Assembly (NCBI GenBank): GCA_004335835.1
Contig: RWJK01001640.1
Coordinates: 49,619-113,618 of the forward strand
DNA length: 64,000 bases
DNA from: Scenedesmus sp. ARA3
Taxonomy: Eukaryota > Chlorophyta > Chlorophyceae > Sphaeropleales > Scenedesmaceae
Direction of reading: 5' to 3'
Position 1 is the stretch's first letter; every line of letters starts with the position of its first letter. Positions 47,601-58,600 of this stretch are shown piece by piece. Under the pieces are notes generated by a model. It was not told the origin of the DNA and did not search any database. It was given only the letters and a program-made list of their open reading frames with translations. A program made the position numbers and the translations under genes.

Positions 47601-48106
47601 TGTGACGCTGTCGGATAAGATTGCGCCGCTGCCGTCCGCCTACCTGTACGGCCGAGGTGACTCTGTGGTGCCCTTCGACAGCCTCAGGCTCTGCGACAGG
47701 TGGGTGGTGGGTGTGGGTCGGCCACTAACTATCACTCCAGCAGACGCTAAACAACTCCGTGATGGAGTGTCAGTCCAGTCAGTGTGCAGTATCAGCATCA
47801 GCATCAGGTGCCTTTAGCTGCATCTTTTGCCCTTGCTGCAGCGAGTAAGTTAGCTCTGGCTGCTGACTGGCTCTATGCATCAAGTCCCTGCGCGGTGCAG
47901 CATCAGCTGTGCTTCAGTTGCATTCACTGCAAGGCAACTGCTTTCACCAGCCTCTCCCTCTTGTGTGCTGCTGCAGGCTCACCACCGGGACCAGCAAGGT
48001 GCGGCGCGTCCCAGGCACCAGCGGCAAGCACCTGGGCATCTTCATTGAGCCAGCTGTGCTGGCACAAACACGAGGCATCATTGCAGCGCTGCGGCGACGC
48101 ATTTGA
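44623..48106 (+). CDS. LCAT-family secreted lipase/acyltransferase, copy B
   Basis: Exons 44623-44728, 45103-45259, 45471-45622, 45855-46011, 46353-46599, 47133-47213, 47479-47699 and 47977-48106 (TGA). Every exon has exactly the same length as in copy A, so the product is again 416 residues with Ser176, Asp361 and His392 in equivalent places. The signal peptide has the same architecture (Arg-rich start, Leu core, AIQA before DSPIFFFPG). The N-terminal region and the stretch after YDWR differ most. Exon 6 is identical to copy A over all 81 nt, and the 3' two-thirds of exon 7 and of exon 4 are nearly identical, while introns do not align. The GC donor after exon 2 is kept. An in-frame ATG at 44599 would add eight residues; the exon-length match and the TATA-like palindrome favour 44623. 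Extracellular or luminal phospholipid acyl hydrolase or transferase is the likely class. Confidence 0.9.
46797..46862 (+). repeat. intronic echo of LCAT-B exon 5 end
   Basis: About 60 nt matching the 3' end of exon 5 and its donor edge (CACTCGCAATGCTGCTGCCG, then GGCACTGACCCAGTAA) lies ~260 bp into the next intron. It reads LASLAMLLPCSTAYAIGTDP and ends in GTAATT instead of GTGAGT. Its wording is closer to copy A than to copy B in places. Confidence 0.85.
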
Positions 48107-50147
48107 GACGCCTGGCGCTTGTCAGCAGCTGCTGGCAATGTATGTGACACATCAGACAATGCATTCAGCTGCATCTTTTATGTGATCATGTCTTGCCAGG
48201 TGCTGTTGGTGGTTGAGCCACCAAGGCACAACCTGCATCTGCATTCTGAGGTACATTTGCCACAACTGGTGGCACAGCGCCTCCGTATGCCCACAACCTG
48301 ACGCACTACCAGGGCATGTACAGTTGCCAGCACCATGTCACCTGGCCTTGCAGTTGCATGAGGTTTTATTGATCACTGCTATTCTTAATGGTTTGCCTGC
48401 ACAGATGCAAGCATGTGGCAGCAGCCACCGGCAGCGCAGGCCCTGCAGTGTCGTCCTGTCGCCAGCATTGACGCATCAGTGCTGTGTGTGCGCATGCACA
48501 GTTGTCACAGCACTGCTTGTGCACATACGCTGCCTGAGCAGTTTTATTTATGAGTGCTGACTCATTTGTGTTGGAGCCATTGCAGCAGCCAAACTGCTGA
48601 AACACCTACCGACTCTTATGATGAACACAGTCTTGTTTTTGATACTTGGACACTTAGTGCCAATGTTTGTCTGTTTGGACAGAGAATTATGACGGTTTGG
48701 TGTGCAGTTGTGTGCTTGCCATTGTTGGACCGGTGCTGCAACTAGAGCATACTCTTTGTTGAAGTGACCTCAGCTGTTGGGACTTCGTGACATGATATGA
48801 ACATTGTGCTGTTGCTATTTGATTAACAGTGTGCTGTATCAGCTTGGCAGAGCGGCAAAGCCAGCACAGCAGCAGCAGCAGCAGCAGCATGATGCGCGGG
48901 TCAATCTATGATGTGCCGTGCCCTGCCAGGTGCCAGCAATGCATGCATTGTCTGCTCTCCGGTCAAGCTCCGGCCATGGCGTATTTTACATGCTCCACCC
49001 GATCTGGACCTGCATTTTATTTATCGGCACGTCACACATGTGACAACGTTGAATGCATGCTGGCTTTCAGCGGAATGACACGACAGAGGCCGGCGTATGC
49101 AGTCACTTCTCCTGTTCTCTGGCCTGCGTGTCGCAACCACAACAGATGAAGAATCAAGCCTGCAGCAGCAGCGCGGTGTGCAGTAAGCAGTTTACTGGGA
49201 AGCTATGTCTGTCGTAGCTGCAAATTTGCAGTGTTCATGATGCGCGGCTGTGCGTGCTTTCAAAGCAGAATAGCAAGTTGCTGTTGTCCAAAGGCTGCTG
49301 GCCGCAGCGCATTCAGCAATGCAGCAGCAATGCTGCAACTGTTCAAGGGTGTTGATGTGTATGCTGACGTGCATTCACTATGTCAAAGTTTGGTGGCCAC
49401 AGCAGCTGTGATTCCTCTTGATTAAAGCATCATGATGCTGCACCAATGCAGTGGTACACATTGATGCGCTGCATCCAAGTCCCAACGTCTGTGTGGTGGT
49501 TGCCTGATGCCACGTGGCAAGTTGCCACGATGCAGGTGTCGACGCCACGCATCAAAGGCCAGGCGTGCCAAAGCTGTGCCAGCTGAGCTGCGGCCGCTGC
49601 AGTCTGCAGCATGATGTACCACATGGCGTACACTGCCTTTCTATTTTTTTTCTGGGTGACGCTCATTGGGCTGAGTTGCTGCAGGAACGTGTTTGCTTAT
49701 CTGGGGAGGCAGCTGCTTTGAGTTGTCAAAGTCCATAGTTTGAGCGCTGGCGCCTGGGGCTGCACTATGGCCATTGCGTGAAAGCGCCCTGGGCACGGGA
49801 AGGCAACTGGCATGTCTGTGTTGGATGCAATTCAGTTTCTGGCAGCTCCAGTTCGGCAGGCAGGGTTGCAGGCCCCGAACGTGATCACGCTGCTGGCTGT
49901 GCCAGGCTGGCACCTGGGTTCGTGCCTAGGGTTCTGCCCAGGCTGATGCATGCTGGGCATGACGTACGCCTCGTGTTGCTGCGTGATCGGCACAGCTAGT
50001 TGTTGCATTTGAGTCGGTGTTGGTTGTAAACGTTTGCGAAGTCATGCGGCGACGCAGATGCAGCACCAGTTGAAGGCAAGCGCACGATGCAGGCCAACAT
50101 CCGAATCACCTGTATATATCTGGCCCTGTGCCATATGCTTCTTACAG
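48107..50147. other. 3' flank of LCAT-B, no gene seen
   Basis: Only short frames without splice support. A TGTAA at 50025 could end the LCAT-B transcript. A TGTATATATC stretch at ~50111-50120 may be the TATA element of the U-box gene. Confidence 0.45.
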
Positions 50148-53100
50148 CAACTTCACCTGCCTACAAGCATGAGCTACAGCGTCTCGTGGGAGCATGCAGC
50201 AGCAGGCTCGCAGATTTGAGTGAGTACGCCATTGCTGGCTGCTGTGGTCGATGCGGTCTCTGATGTTTATTGTACTTGTGACAACTCATACGTTGTGGCG
50301 TAGGCTTGCGCAAGTTCTTCTTGGCTGGCCTACCTCGCATGCTGCAGCAACCTGACGCATCTGGCTTCTGCACTCCTGCTCCCTGCGTAACCCTGCTTGC
50401 TGAAACTACCAGGTTTTGGACATATACAAGTGGAGAGTGGTCCTGCATGGCGGCAACAGCTCAGTTCAGGCCGCTGGAGGTGAGCTCCTACAGCAGGAGT
50501 ATTGCAGTGCTGCTGCAAGCACTGCTGATGCGTCCCTGGCACTGTTGCACATGCAGCCAATGCAGAACCCTGGTATGCAATATGCAGCTGCATTTATTTA
50601 TGCCGGATGCATGTCCTGCAAAGCCACACGCTTTGGCAAGCCGCCCTCAACTGCTGCGGACTGCAACCGTGCCGCTTGCAGGAGCACGGAGCTGCTCAGC
50701 AGTGTGCAGCAGCACATGCGCTTCAACCATAGCACTGGCAGCTTCACAGCTGATGGCCTGGTTGCGTATGTCAGCGCGACTGAAGCCATCAGGGGCCAGG
50801 GCTGGAAGGCACGCGCCACGATGTTCCTGCAGCTTATGGCACCCCGCTACACAATGCTGCCCATTGCGCACGACAGCTTGAAGCAGCAGATGCGGCTGCT
50901 GGCACTGGCGGCAGCAGACCTGCCTGCTGTGGGGCGCATGGCAGCTGCAGAGGTGAGGCATTGCAGAATGGTGCCCCATTTCCTGCTGCTCATGTTGTTG
51001 CTGGGCACTTGCTGCAGCTGCACAGCACAGCAGCTGTCCCGCTCGGTGGCACGACAAGCCCGTGAGTGAGCCACAGCTGCTGCCACACATACACACATTC
51101 ACGCACATGCACATGCACAGCACTAGCCGCACTGCTGGCATTCTTACTCACATCCCTGTCTCATTATATTGCTTGCAGGACACTAGTGTAGGCTACAGGC
51201 TGACGTGCACCTCGCCAGCGTTGCAGCTGGGCCTGGGCCCTCAACCCTACGCCAACTGCAGTGTGTGGCCGGCAGCGCCTGCAATGAAGCCCACAGATGC
51301 AGCAGCACCAGCTGTGAAGCTGGCAGCGCAGCTCGCAGCTGCAGCAGCAGAAGCCAAAGCAGCAGCAGATGCTAAAGCAGCAGGTGCGGCTGGCAGTGCA
51401 GCAGCGCGTACCTGCGCTGCGTGCCTAGGCAGCAATGCGACTAACTGCCTCGCACACGAGGCAGCAGCAGCAGCAGCAGATGGAAAGCTGTTGAGCAACA
51501 ACAGGAGCAGGGCAAGGCGTCGCAAGCCCCTTGCCTACTGGGTTGTGCTGCCCAGCAGCTATGAGGAGATGCCTGCAGGATCAGCAGCACAGCAGGGTGG
51601 TGCATCGCCAGGTGCGCTTTGTATTTAGGTCATGTTGCAGGGTCTGTGCATCTGCTTGTGTTCACACTAGTGTCAGATAAGGCATGTTTTGTCGCCGCGC
51701 GTGTTTGACTGGAGTTGGTTGCTTCTGTTTCGGCTGTGTGCTTTCATCTGCGGTTAGTGTGCTGTGCATGCAGCATGGCACGCGCCCCACATGTACTGAT
51801 CAAGCATTCAATGGACACTGCACAGCGACACACCGCATGTTTGACCTGTCATCCCTGTCATTCTCTGCCCGTACAGGTCTCGATCAGCAGCAGCAGCAGC
51901 AGCTGCCGTTGCTGGGAGGCAGCCCACCACATGAGCTTGAGTCATCAGGGGCGCTCGGCAGGGTGCTGTCGTGCTGGGACACCTGGTTTGTGATGCCGCG
52001 GGCTCCCCTGGTGCAGCTGCTGCCAGCCATGACTGGCATGCAGCAGCTGGTCTTTGGGTATGCAGGTGGGTGGCAGGCACGGCCTTTGTGCGGCGTGGAT
52101 GCACGGCATGGGTGGTGATGCACCACAGCGACTGCAGGACATGACAGACACTCAGCAGCTGGTTCCCCATGTACAGCCAGAAAGCACAGCACTGTGCTGC
52201 CAGGAAGTCGCCTGTCCCATGCACTGGCATGCACGCACTCGCACTGAACAGCCCCCAGCAGCAGCTGCACAGTCTTCAAGAGATTCAACTGGCTGCAGCG
52301 ACCACCCATGCTCAAGTTGACCCCCTGCTGCACTGTGGACTGTTGGTTGCTCTTGTCCTGCTTGCAGTGCTTACCTACTCTTCCCGCTACATGCTTGAGC
52401 TTGCCCCTGCTGCGCTGCCGCTTACTTTTGTGATGCTATGGTCCTGCCTGCAGTGCTCACATACTCCTTTCTAGACATGCTGCACCTCATCACAGCAGTG
52501 CAGCACCTGCACAGCCGCATGACTGCGCAGCACCCCTTCATGGACCAAGGTTGGTCCATCGGCGCTGCTGCCTGCACCATCAGCCTGCAGCTGCTGGTCA
52601 TGCTGGCATGCCGGCTGTTGGTGTCAACGCTGCTGGCGTTTGCAGCAGTGCTGCTGCTGCGCCAGCTGATGTGGGGCGTGCAGACGACAGCACTGCTGAT
52701 GCAGCTGCCGACGCTGCAGAGTGTGGCGCTCGCAATGCGCTTGCATGGCATGCTGCCAATGCCAGCAGCAGCAGCAGTCGCAGGCGCAGCTACAGCAGCA
52801 GCAGTAACTGCTACAGAAGCGGCAGCACAGGCAGGCTCAGCAGCAGCAGCAGGCGCAGCCGCCGCCAGCAGCAGCAGCAGTGGGCTCTTTGGCTTTGCAA
52901 CAGCAGGCCTGCGCAGCTGCGCTGGTGCTGCAGATGCTGCTGCAGCCAGAGCAGCAGCGTGGCTGGGGCTGGATGCTGCTGGCACAAATGCAGCAGCGGA
53001 GGTGGTGCGTGGTTGGCTGCTGCCGTACCATGCGCAGCTGCTGTCGATGCACTACCTTGGTGAAGACCTGGTGATGCTGACAGTTGCGCGGCTAGTATGG

Positions 53101-53908
53101 GAGACGCAGGAGCTACTGTTTGAGCAGCTGTGGCGGCTGCTGGGGGTGGCTGTGGGCGAGGCACATGCACTTGTGGAGTCTGCAGCTGTAGCAGCAGCAA
53201 TGCTGGTGACTGGCGGGAGCCCGCAGGCAGCGTGGGGCCGTTTCAGGCAGCTCTGGCCGCTGCAGCGGGCGCGCCGGCACGCCCACCGTGCTGCCAACGA
53301 GCGGGATCAGCGGGTGCAGGCGCAGGTGTTCATACAGGCTCCTGCAGACATGGGCCAGGCAGCAGAGGCGCTGCGCACCTTAGCAGATGAACTAGAGCAG
53401 CTGGGGGTGCACCCGCCGGTGGGCGGCTGGGGTGGTGGTGGGGTGCAGCGGCGGCGCGTGCGGCAGCTGATGGGACAGCACTGGCCTGTGCCGCTGGCGC
53501 TGCCGTTTGATGCTGAGACGCTGCAGGCGGAGCTAGGACAGGAAGTGCCGCGCGGCTTTGTGTGTCCCATCACGCAGGACATCATGGTGCTGCCTGCGTT
53601 GCTGCTGAGCAGCAATGTGGCGGTGCCGGCGACGTATGACAGGGATGCAATCAGCCGCTGGCTGGAGGATAGCAGGTGGGCCTGTAACTTGCGTAAAAGG
53701 GACTGTGAATAAGGCTTTTGGGCATCTGCACAACCGCCATCAGGTGCTGTGTACGCGCACCCAGTACCTCTCAGTCTTGCTTAATGTCTGCAGCATGAAT
53801 ATGTGTTGGCACGTGTAAAGCAGCCTGCTGTAGCATGTTGCGATTAGCATCAAATGTGCGCCGTCTGCCTGGCATTCCATCATTGATGGTAGCTAACAAA
53901 CCGCGCAA

Positions 53909-53956
<48 letters not shown>

Positions 53957-54103
53957 GTGCTGCTGCTGCTGCTGCAGGCGCGACCCCAAGAGCCGCGAGG
54001 TGCTGTCGCCGGATGCGCAGCTGGTGCCCAACATGGACCTGTACCGCGCCATAGAGGACTGGGCGGCAGAGAAGCAGGCAGCACTGCTGCTGAGTCAGCG
54101 CGC

Positions 54104-54138
<35 letters not shown>

Positions 54139-54725
54139 TGGGTGCAGGGGCAGCAGGGTTAGAGCAGCAGGCAGGTGAGGCAGCAGCAGCCGCAGCGGCA
54201 TTAGATGGTACAGCAGCAGGAGGAGGGCGAGTAGGGCGGGCAGCAGGGCGAGCACGCCCGCAGCGCAGCAGCAGCAGTGCGGGTGCAGGCGCGGTTGGTA
54301 GTGGCTTGTTGGCAGCAGCTCGGGGTGCTGCTGCTGGCCTGGCTGCTGTGCGGCGAGTGGGGTCACAGTCATTTGGCCGGGTGGGCTCAGGCCTGGCTGG
54401 CACTGCAGCGGCAGCAGCAGCAGCAGCTGGTGGTGATGAGCTGGAGCATGACGATGGGCCGCTGTCGAGTGATGAGGAGGTTGACGGTCCTGCAAGAGGT
54501 GCAGCAGCAGCAGCAGCTGCCAGGGAAGGGACTATGGGACGCGGTGTGAGGCGGTTTTTGCAGCAGCGCAGGCAGCGGCAGCAGGAAGAACAAGATCTAG
54601 TGGTGATGCAGCAGCAGCCGCAGCAAGATGTTGATGCAGATGACGAAGCAGGCGAAAGCCAGGGTGCTGCTGCTGCTGTGCGGTACAACCTCCGCAGACG
54701 GAGCTCCAATGTTGCCGGCAGATGA
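50148..54725 (+). CDS. U-box protein (putative E3 ubiquitin ligase) with a hydrophobic membrane-like segment
   Basis: Firm exons: 51179-51611, 51877-52065, 52454-53675 and 53978-54725 (TGA). Likely: 50148-50219, 50304-50479 and one ending at 50952. The join between 50479 and ~50682 is unresolved (a frame change) and the start codon is not identified. The U-box is split by the last intron: PRGFVCPITQDIM ... YDRDAISRWLEDSR, then RDPKSREVLSPDAQLVPN ... IEDW. This matches the fold's CPIT, DRxAIxxWL and LxPNxxL positions; U-boxes recruit E2 enzymes. Upstream in the same exon is a hydrophobic stretch (LQLLVMLACRLLVSTLLAFA), plausibly transmembrane. Before it is a Cys-containing region (TCAACLGSNATNC) with Ala-rich spacers. 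The C-terminal ~200 residues are Ala-, Gly- and Gln-rich low complexity. A (CTG)n tract forms the last acceptor. A membrane-anchored ligase is inference. Confidence 0.8.
52362..52495 (+). repeat. 86-bp echo of the U-box gene exon start
   Basis: The acceptor and first ~36 nt of the exon at 52454 (VLTYSFLDMLHL) have a diverged copy at 52368 (VLTYSSRYMLEL), also preceded by CTTGCAG. Confidence 0.75.
53912..53977 (+). repeat. (CTG)n tract forming the last 3' splice site of the U-box gene
   Basis: A CTG run with one GTGGTG interruption ends in CTGCAG directly before the exon at 53978, which encodes the second half of the U-box. Confidence 0.85.
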
Positions 54726-55613
54726 TACGTGCCGGGAGCGCAGGCGGTGCTGGCAAATATGCCTGTGTGTTCCTGCAAGCAGAACAAACGAAGGTTGAGG
54801 GACTTGAGAAGGCTACGCCACTGTCAATGGTGGACTCGAGTTGAGCTGCATTGTGTGCGTGGAGTTTTGTGCCAGAAAACATGTGCAGGGAGTGATGCAC
54901 CACAGGACAGGCCGTTCTTGACAGTCAATTGGTAACTGAGGTTGCACAGTGCAGCGTGCGATGCAGAGGCTTGGGCTTGTTAGCACCCAGGGGGTGCAGC
55001 ACCAGCCTGGCAAGATAGGACCGGAGTTGCCAGGAGATTGCCTGGCACATTCAGGGCTGGATGCATTGAGTGAGATCAGACAATGCATAGTTCGTCGAAG
55101 CCTGACCTAGCATGGCCGTCTTGAACACCGGGAAGCTCGTCTGCAGGTGATGCTGCACTCCCCTCAGGGCCTGAGCACCAGCAGTCCGGAGCAGTACATG
55201 TACTGCGTATGACCCTAGGGCTTGTTACGGCTACAATTATTGAAAGCTAAAAAGCATTTCACCGGCGTTGCAACAAACAGAAAACATATGTCTGTGCTGC
55301 AAGCTGTGCACAGTGCGATGCCCTGTCGGTTTCAGCAAACACAGTCCAAAATGGAGCCTTTGTCGGACAGACGATCGACACACACATAAGGTTCGCCGTT
55401 AAACATTTGGGAGTGCTGTCTTAAAGTTGTTGCGAGAGGCAAGGGTGCAAAACTGCAACCAACTCGGCCCGCAAGTCACGCTGCACTACCAAGGTAGCAG
55501 GAAACGGACCTTTCAATTCTATTTGCTTGATAAATTGCAGTTTTGAAGAAGACAGCCAGCATGGCGACACTTTGACCAAGAGTAGGAGAAGGGCAAGCTA
55601 TTAGAGCGGAACG
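54726..55613. other. intergenic, presumed promoter of the RRM gene
   Basis: Low in CAG/CTG compared with its flanks and without open frames of interest. No clear TATA box. The 3' UTR of the U-box gene and the promoter and 5' UTR of the RRM gene must share these 0.9 kb. Confidence 0.45.
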
Positions 55614-58600
55614 ATGGCGTCTGGTTGCCCTTGCAGGTAAGAAATGAACTTGATCGTTATACTGGGGCTTTCGCCGGATAGTGCGTGAGCGCCTGAAGCT
55701 GTAGACATCAAGCTAGCAGGCCCAGTGTCGTCCGGGTGCCCTGTGCGTGCTCCTGTGCTCGTCCGCCGGCTGGAGCCGCTGCCACCTCAAAACGTCTGCC
55801 GATTATTAGCTGTATCAAGTGGCGTTAGCCACCTCGGCATGCCCGGCTTCGGAGCGCGGGATTTTCCTTGCTGCACAGTGCCCTCTCGCACTCTGTAGTC
55901 TGCTGAGTCCAATGCAGGAGCTTTTTGTGATAATCATGAAACTTTACGCTAACTCATGCTGTTTCAGCCTGGAGTTGCTGTTGGTCAGTCCTGCTTGCAT
56001 CAGGCCCTTACCCACCTGCTGCCCACCTTGTCCGTGGCCAATGCATACCAAATAGCATCACCGGTGTCGTATCTGGTCAGGGAACGGACAACCAACTTAT
56101 CTGGTCAATGCTGATACTCTGCTGCTGCTACAGTGCCGAGGACCGCTCTAGGCAGGTGCTCATGGTCAGAAGGCTGCATCCTGCAGTCAGCATGCAGTCA
56201 CTGCTGCAGACATTTGGGGCTTTTGGATCCATCACCGGCTGCAAGGTGAGGACAGATACACTTTTTGGCCCCCAGTTGTCGCAGCTGCTGGCCACGCAGC
56301 AGTACAGTCACAGGGACAGCATGGGCGTTATCACCAGTAGTGTTAGCTGAAAGGATTCATGAGGCAGGCTGCTGCATGCACCAGCAAGTGACAGCCAGCC
56401 ACATTAGCATCTCTCCGGACTCAGTCCTGCACGTAACATGCGCCGCGCTCCAGAGTGATGACATCACCAACCCCGCCAGCTGCTGCTCTGCTGCATGCTG
56501 CTGCTGCTGCGCCGTTACTGTGTATCCTGCAGGTGTTCACGCACAAGTCAGGCAGGTCAGCCGGCTGCGCATCGCTGGAGTTTGCCAACCACAGCACAGC
56601 ATGCAATGCATACAGAGAGCTGCAAGGCGCACAGCTGAACGGCAAAGCCATCCACCTGCAATGGTTTGACCCCACAATCACATCCCCAAGCCCTAGCAGG
56701 CCAGGCCAGCTGGCAGACATAACAGGCTGCAGCCCAGGCGCTGACACAGCCAACAATAACAGTTACATGGCGAGCAGAAGCAGCTGCAGCAACGGCTTCG
56801 CAGAAGCAGGGCAGCAGCCTGCCACACCACACAGAAAGATACCGCCAGTGTCACCACTCATGGCAGCATCGCCGTTTGGCCTGCTCGCAAGCTCACCGCA
56901 CCATAATGCATATGCCGGCGCAGCAGCGCAACAGCAGCAGCAGTCAGCAGCAGTAGCGGCAGCAGCGCTGCTGGCTGGTGGAGGCATGCAGATGCCCCGC
57001 AGGCCACCCCAGCCACCATACCATCAGCAGCAGCAGCGGCTGCAGCTGCACAGGCAGGCATCTGCGCCGCTGAGCAATGCATACAACCAGCCGCTGCCAT
57101 CTCCAGCAGGGCTGCATGTGCCTCCCTCCCCGCACATGTCATTTGGCGGCGCTGGCTTTGATGCACTGCCCAGCCCTGGCCCAGGAGGAGCCAGCGATCC
57201 AGGCAGCATGGCAGCAGCAGCGGCAGCAGCAGCAGTCGCCAACCTGTCAGCTGCAATGGCTGCTGGCGTGCCTGGCGGTGGCCAGGACAGCAGCAGCAAC
57301 CTGGCTGCCCTGCAGCTGGCAGCAATGCACTACCAGCAGCAGCAGCAACAGCATCAACAGATCCAGCAGCAGCTGGCTTGTCTAGCTTTGCAGCAGATGA
57401 GTGGCGGGGACAGCCACCACGACAGCCCTTTGAGTCCTGCAAGGTCCCTGCACCAGCAGCAGCAGCAGACGCTGGCCTTGGCTGCAGCACTGCACAGCCA
57501 GCAGCAGCAGCAGCAGATGCTGCAGCAGCAGCAGCAGATGCTGCAGCACCAGCTGTCAGGCCAGCTGCTGTCATCAGGCCCGACCCAGCAGCAGCAGCAA
57601 CAGCAGCAGCAGCGCAATGTAGCGCAGCTGCATCTAGCGCGCAGCATGCCGAATGCGCTGGGTAGCAGTGTGGGCAGCAGCTGCAGCAGCTTTGGCAGCC
57701 AGGGACAGCTGCGGAACAGCGCGATGGATCTCATGGCAGCTGGGCTGCAGCAGCAGCAACAGCTGCAGGCAGAGCATGAAGCACAGCAGGCAGCAGCTGC
57801 AGCAGCAGCAGGCACTGCAGGCGGCGCACGGGCCAGCCCCTTCGCCCTGAGCCAGCCAGCAGCCGGCAGCGGCGAGGGCAGTGCTGCTGCAGAAGCAGCA
57901 GATGCTGCTGCAGCTGCTGCCAGCAGCAGCAATGTGGAGATGGACACTGTTCCCCCTTCAGCCTCCAGCTTGAAGGCCAGCAAAGCCTACCATGCAAAGA
58001 AGCAGCTGTTCAGGGAAGGAGAAGGACCAGACGTGTATGATCACAGCTTCTCAATGCTGCCTGGCAGCAGCAGCCACGGCAGAGGCTGCGTGTCAGAAAC
58101 AGGTGCAGCTGACGCAGCAGCAGGCCTGCCTGCATTGTCTGCACGCTGGCGGGTAACAGACGACACCGCAGCAGGCGATACGGATGCTCTTACAGCTGCC
58201 TATGCGGCGAGCTCAGGAGCAGCAGCAGGCACAGCACATCTGCATTGGCCCGGTCACGATCAAACTTTGGACACAATATCTCCAGATCTGCTTGCAGCAC
58301 TCCAGCAGATGAGTGCGGAGCTAGACCCCTGCACAAGCCCGCTACAGCATGGCGGCAATGCCGCAGGAGTGGCAGCGCTGCAGCACCAGCAGCTGCTGGC
58401 TGCTGTTGCAAGCTCGCAGGCACTGCAGCAGCAGCAGCAGCAGCTGTTGGGTGCGCATTTCAGCGCGCCACTTGCCAGCGCAGATGCCACATATGCTGCT
58501 GCAAGCAATGCTGGTGGCAGTGCGGACGACTGGACTACGCAGATGGCCAACATGCGTGCAAGGGATGTGCGTGCCAGTGACAGCCAAGTGCTGCTGGGAG

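Noticed and set aside
54095..54787. 230-codon minus-strand frame opposite the U-box exon
   Set aside because: Pro/Ala/Ser-rich complement of the low-complexity tail; the plus-strand frame completes the U-box in phase.
56858..57574. Long minus-strand frames opposite the RRM gene tail
   Set aside because: Same cause: complementary reading of Gln/Ala repeat DNA with no domain or start context.
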